A DNA stretch of 64,000 nucleotides. Source: Neobacillus soli NBRC 102451. GTDB taxonomy: Bacteria > Bacillota > Bacilli > Bacillales > Cytobacillaceae. A model generated the notes under the pieces. The model ran no database searches and was not told the origin of the DNA. It worked only from the letters and a program-made list of their open reading frames with translations. The position numbers and the translations under genes are program-made. The stretch spans positions 24,760 through 88,759 of the forward strand of contig NZ_BCVI01000025.1 in the NCBI RefSeq assembly GCF_001591665.1. Reading direction: 5' to 3'. Of this stretch, positions 42,713-52,980 are shown piece after piece; position 1 is the stretch's first letter, and each line of letters begins with the position of its first letter.

Positions 42713-44407
42713 ATGAGCTTTGAAAACTATACATACGTACGTCCAAATTTACAAGAAATAACTGCTAACTTTGATGCTATACTTGAAAAATTTAAAAATG
42801 CTGTTTCTGTAGAAGAACAAAGTGAAGCAATGGATGAAATTAATAATCTTAGAAATGATCTTGGTACGATGTTCAATCTCTGTTATATTCGTCATTCGAT
42901 TGATACAAACGACGAGTTTTACAAGGAAGAACAAGATTACACAGATGAAATCCAGCCAGAGATTGAAGGTCTAGTAACCAGGTATTATCAAGCTCTTGTT
43001 GATTCAAAATTCCGCAATGAACTGGAAGAAAAGTGGGGAACACAGCTTTTCGCCCTTGCCGAAGGCCAGCTAAAGACATTTAAACCAGAAATTGTTCCAT
43101 TACTTCAAAAGGAAAATCGCTTGTCAACGGAATATACAAAATTGCTTGCTGCAGCTAAAATAAACTTTCAAGGGGAGGAGCGGACACTTGCGCAAATCGA
43201 TCCGTTCATAGAATCGACTGAGAGGGATATACGTAAGCAAGCTAGTGAAGCAAAATTTGGTTTCTTCGCTGAACATGAAGCGGAACTTGACCGCATTTAT
43301 GATGATCTTGTTAAAGTAAGAACAGAGATTGCCCAAACATTAGGCTATAAAAACTTTGTCGAGCTTGGCTATTATCGTATGATGAGGACCGATTACAATG
43401 CAGAAATGGTGGCAAATTTCCGTGGGCAGGTGAAGGAATTTATTGTTCCGATTGCAACAAAATTAAAAGCACGTCAACAAGAAAGAATCGGCCTGGATCA
43501 ATTAAAGTATTATGATGAAGGCTTCAATTTTCAGACTGGGAATGCTATTCCAAAAGGAAGTCCAGAATGGATTATTGAAAACGGGCAAAAGATGTATGAA
43601 GACCTTTCAAAAGAGACAGGGGTATTTTTTAGTTTTATGCAGGAAAACAACTTGATGGATCTGGTCGCCAAAAAGGGGAAAGCTGGCGGAGGCTATTGCA
43701 CGTATATTGAGAACCAAAAAGCTCCGTTTATTTTTTCCAATTTCAACGGAACCTCAGGCGATATTGATGTGTTGACACACGAAGCTGGCCATGCCTTCCA
43801 GGTGTATTCCAGCCGTCATTTTGAAATTCCGGAATATTATTGGCCAACCTATGAAGCATGTGAGATTCACTCAATGAGCATGGAATTCTATACATGGCCA
43901 TGGATGGAACTATTCTTTAAGGAAGATACCGATAAATACAAGTTTTCCCACTTAAGTAATGCGTTATTATTCCTTCCTTATGGGGTTTCAGTGGATGAAT
44001 TTCAGCACTGGGTTTATGAAAACCCAACCGCTACACCAAAAGAACGGAAGCAGCAGTGGCGAGAAATTGAGAAAAAATATTTGCCGCATAAAGACTATGA
44101 TGGCAATGAGTATTTAGAAAACGGCGGCTTTTGGCAGCGTCAAGGTCATATTTTTAATTCACCGTTTTATTATATTGATTATACACTTGCACAAATTTGT
44201 GCTTTCCAATTCTGGAAGCGGTCAAGGGAGAATCAAGAAGAGGCTTGGGCGGATTACGTAAAGCTTTGTAAGCTTGGCGGCAGCATGTCATTCACCAAAC
44301 TTGTCAAGGCTGCAAATTTAATTTCTCCCTTTGAAAATGGCTGTGTCGAGTCGGTGATAGGGGAAATTGAAGGCTGGCTTAATTCTGTTGAAGATAAAAA
44401 ATTATAG
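42713..44407 (+). CDS. M3-family oligoendopeptidase F
   Basis: A 564-residue zinc metallopeptidase of the cytoplasm. DVLTHEAGHAFQVYSSRHFE near residue 351 carries HExxH, and EIHSMSMEFYTWPWMELFF after it supplies the third zinc ligand (E). Length and the YYIDYTLAQICAFQFWKRS C-terminus match the pepF-type M3 family. It cleaves short peptides in nutrition and turnover. AAGGGGATAG is upstream of the ATG. Single gene with its own terminator. Confidence 0.92.
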   Translation: MSFENYTYVRPNLQEITANFDAILEKFKNAVSVEEQSEAMDEINNLRNDLGTMFNLCYIRHSIDTNDEFYKEEQDYTDEIQPEIEGLVTRYYQALVDSKFRNELEEKWGTQLFALAEGQLKTFKPEIVPLLQKENRLSTEYTKLLAAAKINFQGEERTLAQIDPFIESTERDIRKQASEAKFGFFAEHEAELDRIYDDLVKVRTEIAQTLGYKNFVELGYYRMMRTDYNAEMVANFRGQVKEFIVPIATKLKARQQERIGLDQLKYYDEGFNFQTGNAIPKGSPEWIIENGQKMYEDLSKETGVFFSFMQENNLMDLVAKKGKAGGGYCTYIENQKAPFIFSNFNGTSGDIDVLTHEAGHAFQVYSSRHFEIPEYYWPTYEACEIHSMSMEFYTWPWMELFFKEDTDKYKFSHLSNALLFLPYGVSVDEFQHWVYENPTATPKERKQQWREIEKKYLPHKDYDGNEYLENGGFWQRQGHIFNSPFYYIDYTLAQICAFQFWKRSRENQEEAWADYVKLCKLGGSMSFTKLVKAANLISPFENGCVESVIGEIEGWLNSVEDKKL

Positions 44408-44412
44408 CAAGT

Positions 44413-44443
44413 AAAAAAAGCGAAGCTATGGCTTCGCTTTTTT
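44413..44443. terminator. bidirectional terminator between pepF-like and clpE genes
   Basis: AAAGCGAAGC pairs with GCTTCGCTTT around TATG, with A and T runs on either side. Confidence 0.85.
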
Positions 44444-44445
44444 GG

Positions 44446-46603
44446 CTATTTAACCTCGACTGTTTCTGAAACAACTTTCAACTCATTATTTTCAACAAGT
44501 ACGGCTAATTTTTTTGTTTCAGGCTTTTCTAAAATAAAATCTGCGATTTTATCTTCAAGCTGTTCCTGGATAATCCTTCGAAGAGGACGTGCCCCAAATG
44601 AAGGGTGCCAGCCAAGTGCAGCTAATTTTTCTTTTGCTTCTGTTGTGATGGTTAATTCCATGTTTTGCTCGATTATTGTTTCTTGTAATTCGTTAATCAT
44701 TAAATCGACAATGGTCAAAATGTTTTCTTTGTCGAGTATGTTAAATTCAATGATACCATCAAAACGATTCAAAAATTCCGGCTTAAAGAAGCTGCCAAGT
44801 GAATCGAGAATACTTGCTTCTTCAATCACTTCTGTAGTGCCAAATCCAACATGAACGGTTTTATGGGAAATGCCTGCGTTGCTTGTCATAATAATAACCG
44901 TATCCTTAAAGCTAACCATTCTTCCCTGGCTGTCAGTGAGGCGTCCGTCTTCAAGAATTTGCAGGAACATGTGCTGAACATCAGGGTGTGCTTTTTCAAT
45001 TTCGTCTAATAAAATAATGCTATATGGATTTCTGCGTACTCGTTCGGTAAGCTGTCCTGCCTCATCATGGCCAATATAACCAGGGGGTGAGCCAATTAAT
45101 TTGGAAACGCTATGTTTTTCCATATATTCGCTCATATCAAGACGAATCATTGCATCTTTTGAGCCAAATAGTTCTTCGGCAAGTGTTTTAGTCAGCTCCG
45201 TTTTTCCGACACCGGTAGGGCCCACAAATAAGAAGGAACCAATTGGACGATTCTTTGATTTTAAACCGGCACGGCTGCGTCTAATCGCTTTTGCGACTTT
45301 CTTTACAGCTTTTTCTTGACCAATCACCTTTTTATTAAGATTGGTTTCTAAGGCTTTCATTTTATGCTGTTCATCCTGTTGGAGTTTACCTACAGGAATG
45401 CCTGTTTTTTGTTCAATGATTTCTTGTATATGGGAAACAGTTACAATAGGCCTTTCGGAGTTAAATTCATTATTTAGTGCTTTTTCAAGTTTTGCCTCCT
45501 CATCCCGAAGCTTTGCCGCCTCTTCGTACTGCTCGCTCTTTAGTGCCTCTTCCTTTGCTGCAGAAAGTTCTCGTAAGCGGTTCTCAATTTGTTCATTATT
45601 CTTAATAATCAGAGGCTAGATTTAATTTCGAACCTGCTTCATCAAGTAGGTCGATCGCTTTGTCCGGTAAGAATCGGTCTTGAATATAGCGCTGTGATAA
45701 TTGAACACAAGCAAGGATTGCTTCCTCCGAAAAATTCACTTCATGGTAATCCTCATATTTCTTTTGGATTCCTTTTAAGATTTCAATTGCAGCCTCTCCT
45801 GATGGTTCATGAACGTGAACGGGCTGGAAGCGGCGTTCTAATGCGGAATCTTTTTCAATTTGACGGTATTCCTTTAAGGTTGTTGCACCAACAACCTGTA
45901 ACTCACCGCGTGCGAGGGCTGGTTTTAACATGTTGCCTGCATCCATTGATCCCTCGGCAGAACCTGCACCAACAAGCAGGTGAATTTCATCGATGAAAAG
46001 AATAATATTTTTTCGTTCCTGTAATTCGGAAATCAATTGCTTCATCCGTTCCTCAAATTGACCGCGAATACCGGTATTGGCAACGAGGGAAGCAACGTCT
46101 AATAAATAAACTTCTTTATTGCGTAACTTGCTTGGGACATCGCTGTCAGCAATTTTCATTGCAAGACCTTCTGCAATAGCCGTTTTCCCAACACCTGGTT
46201 CACCGATTAATACCGGATTGTTTTTGTTTCTTCTGTTCAGAATTTCAATCACGCGTTTGATTTCTTCATCACGCCCAATTACTGGATCAATCAGACCAGC
46301 CTTTGCCATGGTGCTCAAGTTTCGGCCGAATTGGTCGATAAAGCCTTCTGGTGCGGATTTTCTTCCATCAGTTTGCGCTTGGTGGCGATTGCTATTGTGA
46401 TCTTGTGGAAAGTTTTTAGCAAGAAATAGATTTTCAAATGGAAAGTTTGAGAACGAATTCAGATTCGGACCAAAGTTTGCTCCTAGAGTTTGTTTTTCGT
46501 TTGCATAGCATTCATGGCAGAGTTTTATTTCCTTACGCTGCCCATTAATATTCATATTTAATTGAATGTTTGCTTGTTTTTCATTACATTGTTGACAAAG
46601 CAT
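44446..46603 (-). pseudogene. clpE: ClpE ATPase subunit gene with a frameshift
   Basis: The Clp protease unfoldase Clp[21 protein letters not shown] and LCHECY form its N-terminal zinc finger. The first AAA+ module has [20 protein letters not shown] and [20 protein letters not shown]. The second has [20 protein letters not shown] and [15 protein letters not shown] and ends near 44446. At about 45602-45617 the frame shifts by one base: the first frame stops (ending LNLASDY), while the second frame is open from there with a [24 protein letters not shown] coiled middle domain. Joined, it is about 719 residues, as expected. It may be a true mutation or an assembly error. Confidence 0.85.
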
Positions 46604-46648
46604 AAGTTAAAAACCTCCTTATTTTTGCAAACATAAATAATGTTTGAC

Positions 46649-46704
46649 TTTGACTATATTTGACCTTATGAATGTAGTATACTCTGACCTTTTTTGACTT
46701 TCAA
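46649..46704 (-). promoter_or_regulatory. clpE promoter with two CtsR operators
   Basis: On the minus strand GGTCAAATATAGTCAAA (46649-46665) is a perfect CtsR heptad repeat, and AGTCAAAAAAGGTCAGA (46683-46699) is a second with one change. TTGAAA (46699-46704) and TATACT (46676-46681) are spaced by 17 bases and lie between and over the two sites. CtsR represses class-III heat-shock genes, so clpE here should be heat-inducible. Confidence 0.85.
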
Positions 46705-46797
46705 GTTTTTTGTTTATGGTAATACTTTCTAATCAAGAAAAAAGCTCGTCTTTGTTTGCCCCATTCGTCATATATTGATGATAAGGGGGGAGATGAT

Positions 46798-47847
46798 GTG
46801 AAACGGAATTGGACAGCAGCCTTTCAAATTGCAGCGGTCTATGTTGGGACTGTTGTAGGGGCAGGGTTCGCCACGGGAAAAGAAATCGTAGAATTTTTTT
46901 CGCGATTTGGATTCTTTGGCTTTATTAGTATATTAATGAGCGGATACCTCTTTATTGTTTTAGGTTCAAAGCTAATGAGGATGGCTGCCCATATAGATGC
47001 AAAATCATATCAAGAATTTAATGAGTATTTATTTGGGAAATGGCCAAGCCGAATCATCAATATTTTTATGCTTTTTATGCTTCTTGGGGTAAGTGCTGTG
47101 ATGCTTGCGGGGGCAGGGGCTATTTTTGAGGAACAATTAGGTTTACCTAAGACTGTCGGTGTATTTTTGACGATTTTCCTTTCGTTTATTGTCATGCTAA
47201 TTGGGACAAAAGGCCTTTTTGCTGTCAATACCTTCGTTGTCCCGTTGATGATTTGTTTTAGTTTAATTTTAATGTATTTTTCTATTCAAATACCGAATTT
47301 TTTAGACCAGTTATTATTTATTCCGCATGCTGAGGATGGCTGGAAAAGTGTTGTTGCCCCTTTTTCCTATGCAGCCTTAAATCTGGGTTTAGCCCAAGCA
47401 GTGTTGGTACCGATTGCCACAGAGGTTAAAGATGATTGGACAATCAAATGGGGAGGAATCATCGGTGGTGCGGCTTTAACCCTTATTTTAATTGCGGGTC
47501 ACTCCACGTTAATCATGCTCCCAAACTTAGAACTATATGATATTCCGATGGCAATTATTATGAAGAACTTAGCCCCTTTTTTTTATTGGATTTTTGTTCT
47601 TGTTATTTATGGGGAGATCTTCACCTCAGTGATTGGAAATGTCTTTGGGTTGGATCGTCAGTTAAAACAGTATTTTCCCGTGCCTACCATGTTGTCGGTT
47701 ACTTTCATTTTTGCAGTTTCCTACCTCATTAGTCTTGTGAATTACAGTACGCTGCTCTCTTATTTATATCCCTTATTTGGATATATCTGTATGATATTCT
47801 TTATTTTACTATGGATGAAGCCATTTACTCCCAATGAAAGAAAATAG
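46798..47847 (+). CDS. ykvI: YkvI-family membrane protein
   Basis: A 349-residue transporter-like protein with about ten membrane helices. The start, AAFQIAAVYVGTVVGAGFAT then GKEIVEFFSRFG, is characteristic of YkvI, distantly related to amino-acid transporters of the APC fold. The substrate is unknown. GTG at 46798 was chosen because AAGGGGGG lies seven bases upstream; an ATG at 46756 would add 14 unrelated residues. The C-terminus ends near a strong terminator. Confidence 0.8.
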   Translation: MKRNWTAAFQIAAVYVGTVVGAGFATGKEIVEFFSRFGFFGFISILMSGYLFIVLGSKLMRMAAHIDAKSYQEFNEYLFGKWPSRIINIFMLFMLLGVSAVMLAGAGAIFEEQLGLPKTVGVFLTIFLSFIVMLIGTKGLFAVNTFVVPLMICFSLILMYFSIQIPNFLDQLLFIPHAEDGWKSVVAPFSYAALNLGLAQAVLVPIATEVKDDWTIKWGGIIGGAALTLILIAGHSTLIMLPNLELYDIPMAIIMKNLAPFFYWIFVLVIYGEIFTSVIGNVFGLDRQLKQYFPVPTMLSVTFIFAVSYLISLVNYSTLLSYLYPLFGYICMIFFILLWMKPFTPNERK

Positions 47848-47848
47848 A

Positions 47849-47884
47849 AAAATGCAGCTGTTCAGGGTGAGCAGCTGCATTTTC
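47849..47884. terminator. bidirectional terminator
   Basis: AAAATGCAGCTG pairs with CAGCTGCATTTT across an 11-base loop; it lies between convergent ykvI and the CPBP gene. Confidence 0.85.
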
Positions 47885-47886
47885 TA

Positions 47887-48495
47887 TTAAAAGGGCAATA
47901 TGATAAAAATCATAATGTCAAAAATGATATGGGAAACAATAACAAGCGGCATACTTTTTTTCAAAAAATAAAGTAAACCCCAGACAAAGCCAGAAATAAA
48001 TGCGGAAAAAACTAATAAAAAGGAACCTGAATAAATATGGACAGACGCGTACAGCAGCGAAGCGGCAAAGATACCAGCTGTCGGTCGAAAATATTTCAAT
48101 ATTCTTTTTTGAATAAACCCGCGCCAGAAAAGTTCCTCTCCGGGTGCGGCAACCAACACAAGGGCAATGTATTGCCAAAATAACGAAGGAGCATACCATT
48201 TATATAGTTTTTTAACACCTTTATCAAATGGCAGGTGAAGCATGCCGATTGCTTGAAAGCCAAGCCAAAAGACAAAATATAATAAAAATCCGGATACCGC
48301 TCCTAGAAAGATGTAGTGGATTAATGATGCCTCATCATCAACCTCTCCTTGGAACATTGCGTAGACGATTAAGACCAGCACAGATCCGGTAAAGATATAC
48401 CAAAATATCGCTTTATCATGGAATGAAAAAAATATAAGCAGATGGGCAATAATCAATCCAAATAGAAGGCGAAGGTCTGGAAAGCGTTTTTTCAT
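47887..48495 (-). CDS. CPBP-family intramembrane metalloprotease
   Basis: A 202-residue membrane protein with six or seven hydrophobic helices. LVAAPGEELFWRGFIQKRIL carries the catalytic EExxxR motif, SLLYASVHIYS provides a His and LVIVSHIIFDIMIF a second His, the three conserved CPBP motifs. Such proteins (YdiL-like) cleave peptides or prenylated substrates in the membrane. No adjacent peptide gene is seen. AGGAGCC precedes the ATG. Confidence 0.85.
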   Translation of the reverse strand: MKKRFPDLRLLFGLIIAHLLIFFSFHDKAIFWYIFTGSVLVLIVYAMFQGEVDDEASLIHYIFLGAVSGFLLYFVFWLGFQAIGMLHLPFDKGVKKLYKWYAPSLFWQYIALVLVAAPGEELFWRGFIQKRILKYFRPTAGIFAASLLYASVHIYSGSFLLVFSAFISGFVWGLLYFLKKSMPLVIVSHIIFDIMIFIILPF

Positions 48496-48621
48496 TTTGA
48501 GCAGGCTCCTTTAGGAATCAATAAAATTTTTCAGAAGGAAATGTTTACCTTATCATTTTCACTCTTTCCTTTGATAAAAAAATAAATTATAGAAAAAATA
48601 AAATGGAAAGGAGTGAAACAT

Positions 48622-48741
48622 ATGAGCAAATCCAGGAGTGAACAAGAACGGGAATGGACTGTTAGGAAACAAGATCAAAATCCCCATGGTAAAGTGAAAT
48701 CGTTTAAGCAGCTTACAAAAGAAACAGGAAAAGGCCAATAA
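48622..48741 (+). CDS. small conserved DUF6254-like protein
   Basis: A 39-residue basic protein, MSKSRSEQEREWTVRKQDQN then PHGKVKSFKQL. It follows AAAGGAGTG. The sequence resembles the short Bacillus family DUF6254, whose function is unknown. It is missed if a 60-codon cutoff is used. Confidence 0.65.
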   Translation: MSKSRSEQEREWTVRKQDQNPHGKVKSFKQLTKETGKGQ

Positions 48742-48820
48742 TAATTCGCTATTGGAAAAAGACCCTCCTAAATAAATCATTTTTTCTAAATTGGACCAAG
48801 AATATACCAATTAGCAAAAA

Positions 48821-48853
48821 AGAAAAGGCAGCCACTATTCGACTGCCTTTTCT
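48821..48853 (-). terminator. terminator of ykvS
   Basis: AGAAAAGGCAG pairs with CTGCCTTTTCT; it lies just past the 3' end of ykvS on the minus strand. Confidence 0.75.
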
Positions 48854-48862
48854 AGCATTCTA

Positions 48863-49054
48863 TTAATTAATTGAGCCCTCTTTTACTACTTTATAGTTTT
48901 TATGATTTACAACTGTTCGCTGATCTAATTCTAAATCACGGTAATTATCCATATATGTTAGGTCGACTATTACAGAATTTTCATTTACCTTTTCAACAAT
49001 CCCTTGCAATCCACCACGGAATTCAATGATATTTCCTACTTCTGCTATTTTCAA
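48863..49054 (-). CDS. ykvS: YkvS-like DUF2187 protein
   Basis: A 63-residue beta-barrel-like protein. IAEVGNIIEFRGGLQGIVEK then VNENSVIVDLTYMDNYRDLE match B. subtilis YkvS (DUF2187). The fold suggests a small SH3-like domain; the function is unknown. AAGGAGAG precedes the ATG. Confidence 0.85.
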   Translation of the reverse strand: MKIAEVGNIIEFRGGLQGIVEKVNENSVIVDLTYMDNYRDLELDQRTVVNHKNYKVVKEGSIN

Positions 49055-49303
49055 TTAGTCTCTCTCCTTTACCTTAAAAACTATAAATAAATCGATATAA
49101 ATACCAGTTTGCACTACTTTACCAATTTCGTAAAGGCTTTTATTTGACAATTTGGTTAATTATTGCTGATTCATTCATTCTATTCCGAAAATGCTCCTTA
49201 AAGACTAGAAACCGTTTTCAAAAATAAAATATGCAGATTAATGAAATTTGACTGGGGGAAAGGATGGTAATATAAATAAATACAGTAAAGGTGGTGCATT
49301 CGT

Positions 49304-49498
49304 TTGAAGGAAGAGATGATAACTGAAATTTTAAATCGACTAATGTCAGGGGAACTATCAGAGTATTACGTTAAGAAAGATGAATTTATGGAATTTCGTC
49401 AGGTTCTAGTAAGAAGGGAAGATTTTAAGCATTTTCGTGGAATTGGCCAACGGGGTGGGGATGTTTTATATCAATACCTAAAAGAGGCAAGAAGCTAA
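49304..49498 (+). CDS. small hypothetical protein
   Basis: A 64-residue protein, MKEEMITEILNRLMSGELSE, with EFMEFRQVLVRREDFKHFRG in the middle. It starts at TTG 49304 after AAAGGTGGTG. It is closed by a hairpin terminator (GAACTC/GAGTTC with T run, about 49511-49541). The compact helical pattern resembles small conserved Bacillus proteins of unknown role. Confidence 0.6.
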   Translation: MKEEMITEILNRLMSGELSEYYVKKDEFMEFRQVLVRREDFKHFRGIGQRGGDVLYQYLKEARS

Positions 49499-49510
49499 TC
49501 AATTTCGCTG

Positions 49511-49541
49511 GGGAACTCAACAGTTACGAGTTCTCTTTTTT
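49511..49541 (+). terminator. Rho-independent terminator
   Basis: GGGGAACTC and GAGTTCTC form a stem followed by TTTTTTT. Confidence 0.75.
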
Positions 49542-49634
49542 TATATACAGGAATGATTTGGAAAGATTCAAAAATTTGATAAAATATAGAAAGACTAAAA
49601 TAATACATATAGCTTCTAGGGGGATGAGGAAACG

Positions 49635-50582
49635 GTGTTATCAGAAAAAATTGATAAATTAAAGCGGGAGATTAGTAAGGTAATTGTCGGAAAGGACATG
49701 GAAGTGGAATTAATGGCCATCTCATTATTATTTAATGGACATATTTTGCTAGAAAGCGTACCTGGAACTGGAAAAACAATGCTTGCAAAAAGCTTTGCCA
49801 CTGCCATTGGCGGGAAATTTTCACGAATCCAATTTACACCCGATGTACTTCCAAGTGATGTAACCGGGATACAGTTTTTTAATCCAAAGGTTCAGGAGTT
49901 TGAATTGCGGCCGGGACCGATCATGGCGAACATTGTCTTAGCAGATGAAATTAACCGGGCTACACCGAGGACCCAGTCAAGTTTATTAGAGGTAATGGAA
50001 GAGAGGCAGGTAACGATTGATGGAATAACCGTATCTTTAGAAGAGCCTTTTATGGTCATTGCGACACAAAATCCAGTTGAATCACAGCAAGGGACCTTTT
50101 CACTACCCGTTGCGCAAATGGACCGATTTTTTATTAAAATAGAAGTAGGGTACCCTAGTTACGAGGATGAAATAAGAATTATGCAAATTCACCGCAGGGA
50201 GAAAAAGACAAACACGATTACACAAGTATTTTCCATTTCGGAAATTGAACAACTAAAGGCATCCATTGAAAAAATTCACATTTCATCGGATCTAGAAGAT
50301 TATCTGTTAACGATTGTAAGAAAGACGCGTGACCATAATGGTATTGAACTTGGCGTTAGTCCAAGGGGGACATTAGCGCTGATGAGAGCTTCGCAAGGAA
50401 AAGCTTTTCTGAATGACCGGACATATGTTACCCCTGAAGATGTGAAAGCTGTGGCCCCCTATGTTCTGGGACACCGAATTTTTCTCTCTATAGAAGGATC
50501 ACTAACGAAAACACCAGAAACCATTATCGAAGAAATCCTTAACTCTATACCTGTCCCGGTGGAAGCGGGGGCAAATGGATGA
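49635..50582 (+). CDS. MoxR-type AAA+ ATPase
   Basis: A 315-residue ATPase. Walker A ESVPGTGKTMLAKSFATAI and Walker B IVLADEINRATPRTQSSLLE with the following EVMEERQV insert are MoxR signatures. MoxR proteins act as chaperones that activate or assemble partners. The next two genes overlap it and encode a DUF58 and a DUF4129 protein, the usual MoxR cluster. In B. subtilis the homologues are yeaC, yeaD and yebA. A GTG start at 49635 follows AGGGGGATGAGG. Confidence 0.88.
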   Translation: MLSEKIDKLKREISKVIVGKDMEVELMAISLLFNGHILLESVPGTGKTMLAKSFATAIGGKFSRIQFTPDVLPSDVTGIQFFNPKVQEFELRPGPIMANIVLADEINRATPRTQSSLLEVMEERQVTIDGITVSLEEPFMVIATQNPVESQQGTFSLPVAQMDRFFIKIEVGYPSYEDEIRIMQIHRREKKTNTITQVFSISEIEQLKASIEKIHISSDLEDYLLTIVRKTRDHNGIELGVSPRGTLALMRASQGKAFLNDRTYVTPEDVKAVAPYVLGHRIFLSIEGSLTKTPETIIEEILNSIPVPVEAGANG

Positions 50583-51778
50583 ATTGGAACAAATATTCGG
50601 TAGATGATCGAAAGATTCCGGGTATTAGTGGCTTAGCAATTCTGCTGATTATTGTAAGCCTATACATTAATTCCAAATTAGTACTGTTCCTTGCCTGCTT
50701 TTTCCTTACCATTGTCATTAGTAATCAGTTTTATTTAAAAAAAGCAGGAAATCAGCTTTATTTTGAAAATGTGAATGAAAAAAGCCGCCTTTTTGTTGAT
50801 GATAAAGGAAAATGGACACTTATTTTTCGTAACGAAGGTTATCCGATTTTAAAAGGGGAGCTAAAAGTTTACTATGACCACTTTGTTGGTCCAGAGGGTG
50901 AGAAACCATCATCAAGTCTTTCCTTGCTGAATGAGATTGCAATTCCATTTTCAATTTACAGTAAGCAAACAAAACAAATTATTATTCCTTTTTCAGCAAA
51001 AATGAGAGGGATTTCCAAAATACGCAAGCTCGAATATCATGTCCCCAGCCTTTTAGGTTTTGGAGAAACTGTCTTAGAATCTAGGTATTACCTAAAGCAG
51101 CAAGCTGTTGTCTATCCCCAGCCCATTCCTGTAAAAGGATTAAAGGAACAGATTTCAATTCTTCAAGGGGAAAATGCTGTCCCTTTTTCGGTATATGAAG
51201 ACCGGCTTGGACCATTAGGAACAAGAGACTATGTTCCGTCTGATAGTTTCAACCGAATAAATTGGAAGGCCAGCGCTAGAAAACAAGCATTGCAAACGAA
51301 AATTTATGAAAAAATTTCTGAAAAGGGCTTAAATATTGCACTAAATGTCTCTGATGGTCATTCGATCACAAGCGGTCTTGAAAAGATGATTAGTTGTATT
51401 ACAGAGATTGCATATTACGCATTTAATAAGCAAATCCCTTATTCATTATGCATTAACGTGCGAACAGCAGGTAGTACTCCCTTTCTATATTTGCCAAAAG
51501 GGGAAGGGAAAGAGCATTTGCAAAAGGTATTGGAAACACTTGCTTCGATAAGTACGCAAAATACGAGTGTACCTTATGATCTTATGCTTTCATTCTTTAA
51601 TCGGCACATAGCGGCCCAGCCCTTTTTCATCCATGCCGGGATTAGGACGGGAGACACCAATCACATGCTTCAAAACGTGTCCAAGAAAGGTGCCAGATTG
51701 TTAGATCTAAAAATTGATCAGGGTCATGGTTTATTATGTGTATTGGAGTTTCCACAGGAAAGAAGGGTACTGTCATGA
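50579..51778 (+). CDS. DUF58 protein of the MoxR cluster
   Basis: A 399-residue protein. Two helices near residues 15-50 anchor it in the membrane; GPLGTRDYVPSDSFNRINWK then ASARKQALQTKIY near residue 218 is the DUF58 signature. A C-terminal von-Willebrand-like domain follows. It overlaps the MoxR gene by four bases (ATGA). It likely works with the MoxR ATPase on a membrane or envelope process. Confidence 0.85.
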   Translation: MNWNKYSVDDRKIPGISGLAILLIIVSLYINSKLVLFLACFFLTIVISNQFYLKKAGNQLYFENVNEKSRLFVDDKGKWTLIFRNEGYPILKGELKVYYDHFVGPEGEKPSSSLSLLNEIAIPFSIYSKQTKQIIIPFSAKMRGISKIRKLEYHVPSLLGFGETVLESRYYLKQQAVVYPQPIPVKGLKEQISILQGENAVPFSVYEDRLGPLGTRDYVPSDSFNRINWKASARKQALQTKIYEKISEKGLNIALNVSDGHSITSGLEKMISCITEIAYYAFNKQIPYSLCINVRTAGSTPFLYLPKGEGKEHLQKVLETLASISTQNTSVPYDLMLSFFNRHIAAQPFFIHAGIRTGDTNHMLQNVSKKGARLLDLKIDQGHGLLCVLEFPQERRVLS

Positions 51779-52980
51779 TTAATCGTCTTGTGGCTGTTAC
51801 CTTTCATTTTATATTGGAATTGATTGTCGGTATTCTTTTTCTATTTTTATTCTATATTAGTAAAAAGGAGCTTCCTCCCGTGTTCTTAGTGGTTGCCTTG
51901 TGTATCGGCAGTATTGTTCTTTTTACCATTCTGCTTGCAAAATTTCGCGATAAAGGGAAAGTGCTTTATTTTGTAACAGTTTTACCGTTGCTTCTTGCAG
52001 TTTGTCACCAAGCTGGGTTGCCGCTTTTTTTTGGTGCGGCCCTAGGTATGTTTGTCTTGTGGCGGGGAATCTCCTTGTATGATGATTCTTTAGATCATTC
52101 TGAATCGATTTTGCTGCTATTAGCCTTTATAATCGGTGTGGTCGCCATTGTCTATTCAGCGATGATTCACTATCCCTTTCAAAGAGAAATTATCTATCTT
52201 CTAATTTCTCAACTATTATTAGTGCTCTTTGGAAATTTTTTTAGTAAGTGGAATTCAATTCAAGTAGATAAATCAAGGTTCGCCTTTTACTTTATTAAAA
52301 TTTTTGCTTGTCTTGCTGCCATTGGCCTAGTAAGTACATTATTACTGAAGTATATTCAATTTTCTTTCTTTTCTATCTTGCAATTGTTTGCACTGTTGTT
52401 TACAAAAGCCACGGAACCTCTTCTTAATTTCCTTCAATATCTTCTTAATAAGTCGCAGAATGAGGGGAAGAAATCAAACCTGCAAGGAAGTAATGGGCTG
52501 GGCGAAGCGGAGAAATACCAGGATCAATCATATGGAATGACAGAAAATATCTTATATATTCTCCTCCTCCTGGGTGCAGTAGGCTTTATTATTTACCTGT
52601 TTTATAAAAAGAAATTTAACTCGCAACCATTAGCGGCGAATTCATCTTCTTTGGTGGAAATTTCCAAGGGTGGTTTTGGACCCAATCAATTTTCAAATTT
52701 GCCAAGGAGAGGAAAACCCCCGGAAGATTTAATCAGAAGAGAAATATTTAATTTAGAAAGGTTTGCTCATAAATTAAAATTAGGCCGTTTCCCTTTTGAA
52801 ACACTTGAAGAATGGTGGCAACGGCTTGGAATAAAGGCCACCCCCGAATCAAATGAAATCTATGAAAAGGTTCGATATGGAGGCATTATCTCCTCAAATC
52901 TGGAACAAATTCATCTTAAAACGGAAATTCATCACATAAAGAAGCAATTAAAAGAAATTTATAAGGGGAGAAAAATTTAA
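51775..52980 (+). CDS. membrane protein with C-terminal DUF4129-like domain
   Basis: A 401-residue protein with roughly eight membrane helices in the first 300 residues. A C-terminal region (RREIFNLERFAHKLKLGRFP, then ETLEEWWQRLGI) fits DUF4129. No transglutaminase-like Cys-His-Asp domain is visible, which related YebA-type proteins can carry. It starts at 51775, overlapping the previous gene by four bases. It is the last gene of the MoxR cluster. Confidence 0.75.
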   Translation: MINRLVAVTFHFILELIVGILFLFLFYISKKELPPVFLVVALCIGSIVLFTILLAKFRDKGKVLYFVTVLPLLLAVCHQAGLPLFFGAALGMFVLWRGISLYDDSLDHSESILLLLAFIIGVVAIVYSAMIHYPFQREIIYLLISQLLLVLFGNFFSKWNSIQVDKSRFAFYFIKIFACLAAIGLVSTLLLKYIQFSFFSILQLFALLFTKATEPLLNFLQYLLNKSQNEGKKSNLQGSNGLGEAEKYQDQSYGMTENILYILLLLGAVGFIIYLFYKKKFNSQPLAANSSSLVEISKGGFGPNQFSNLPRRGKPPEDLIRREIFNLERFAHKLKLGRFPFETLEEWWQRLGIKATPESNEIYEKVRYGGIISSNLEQIHLKTEIHHIKKQLKEIYKGRKI

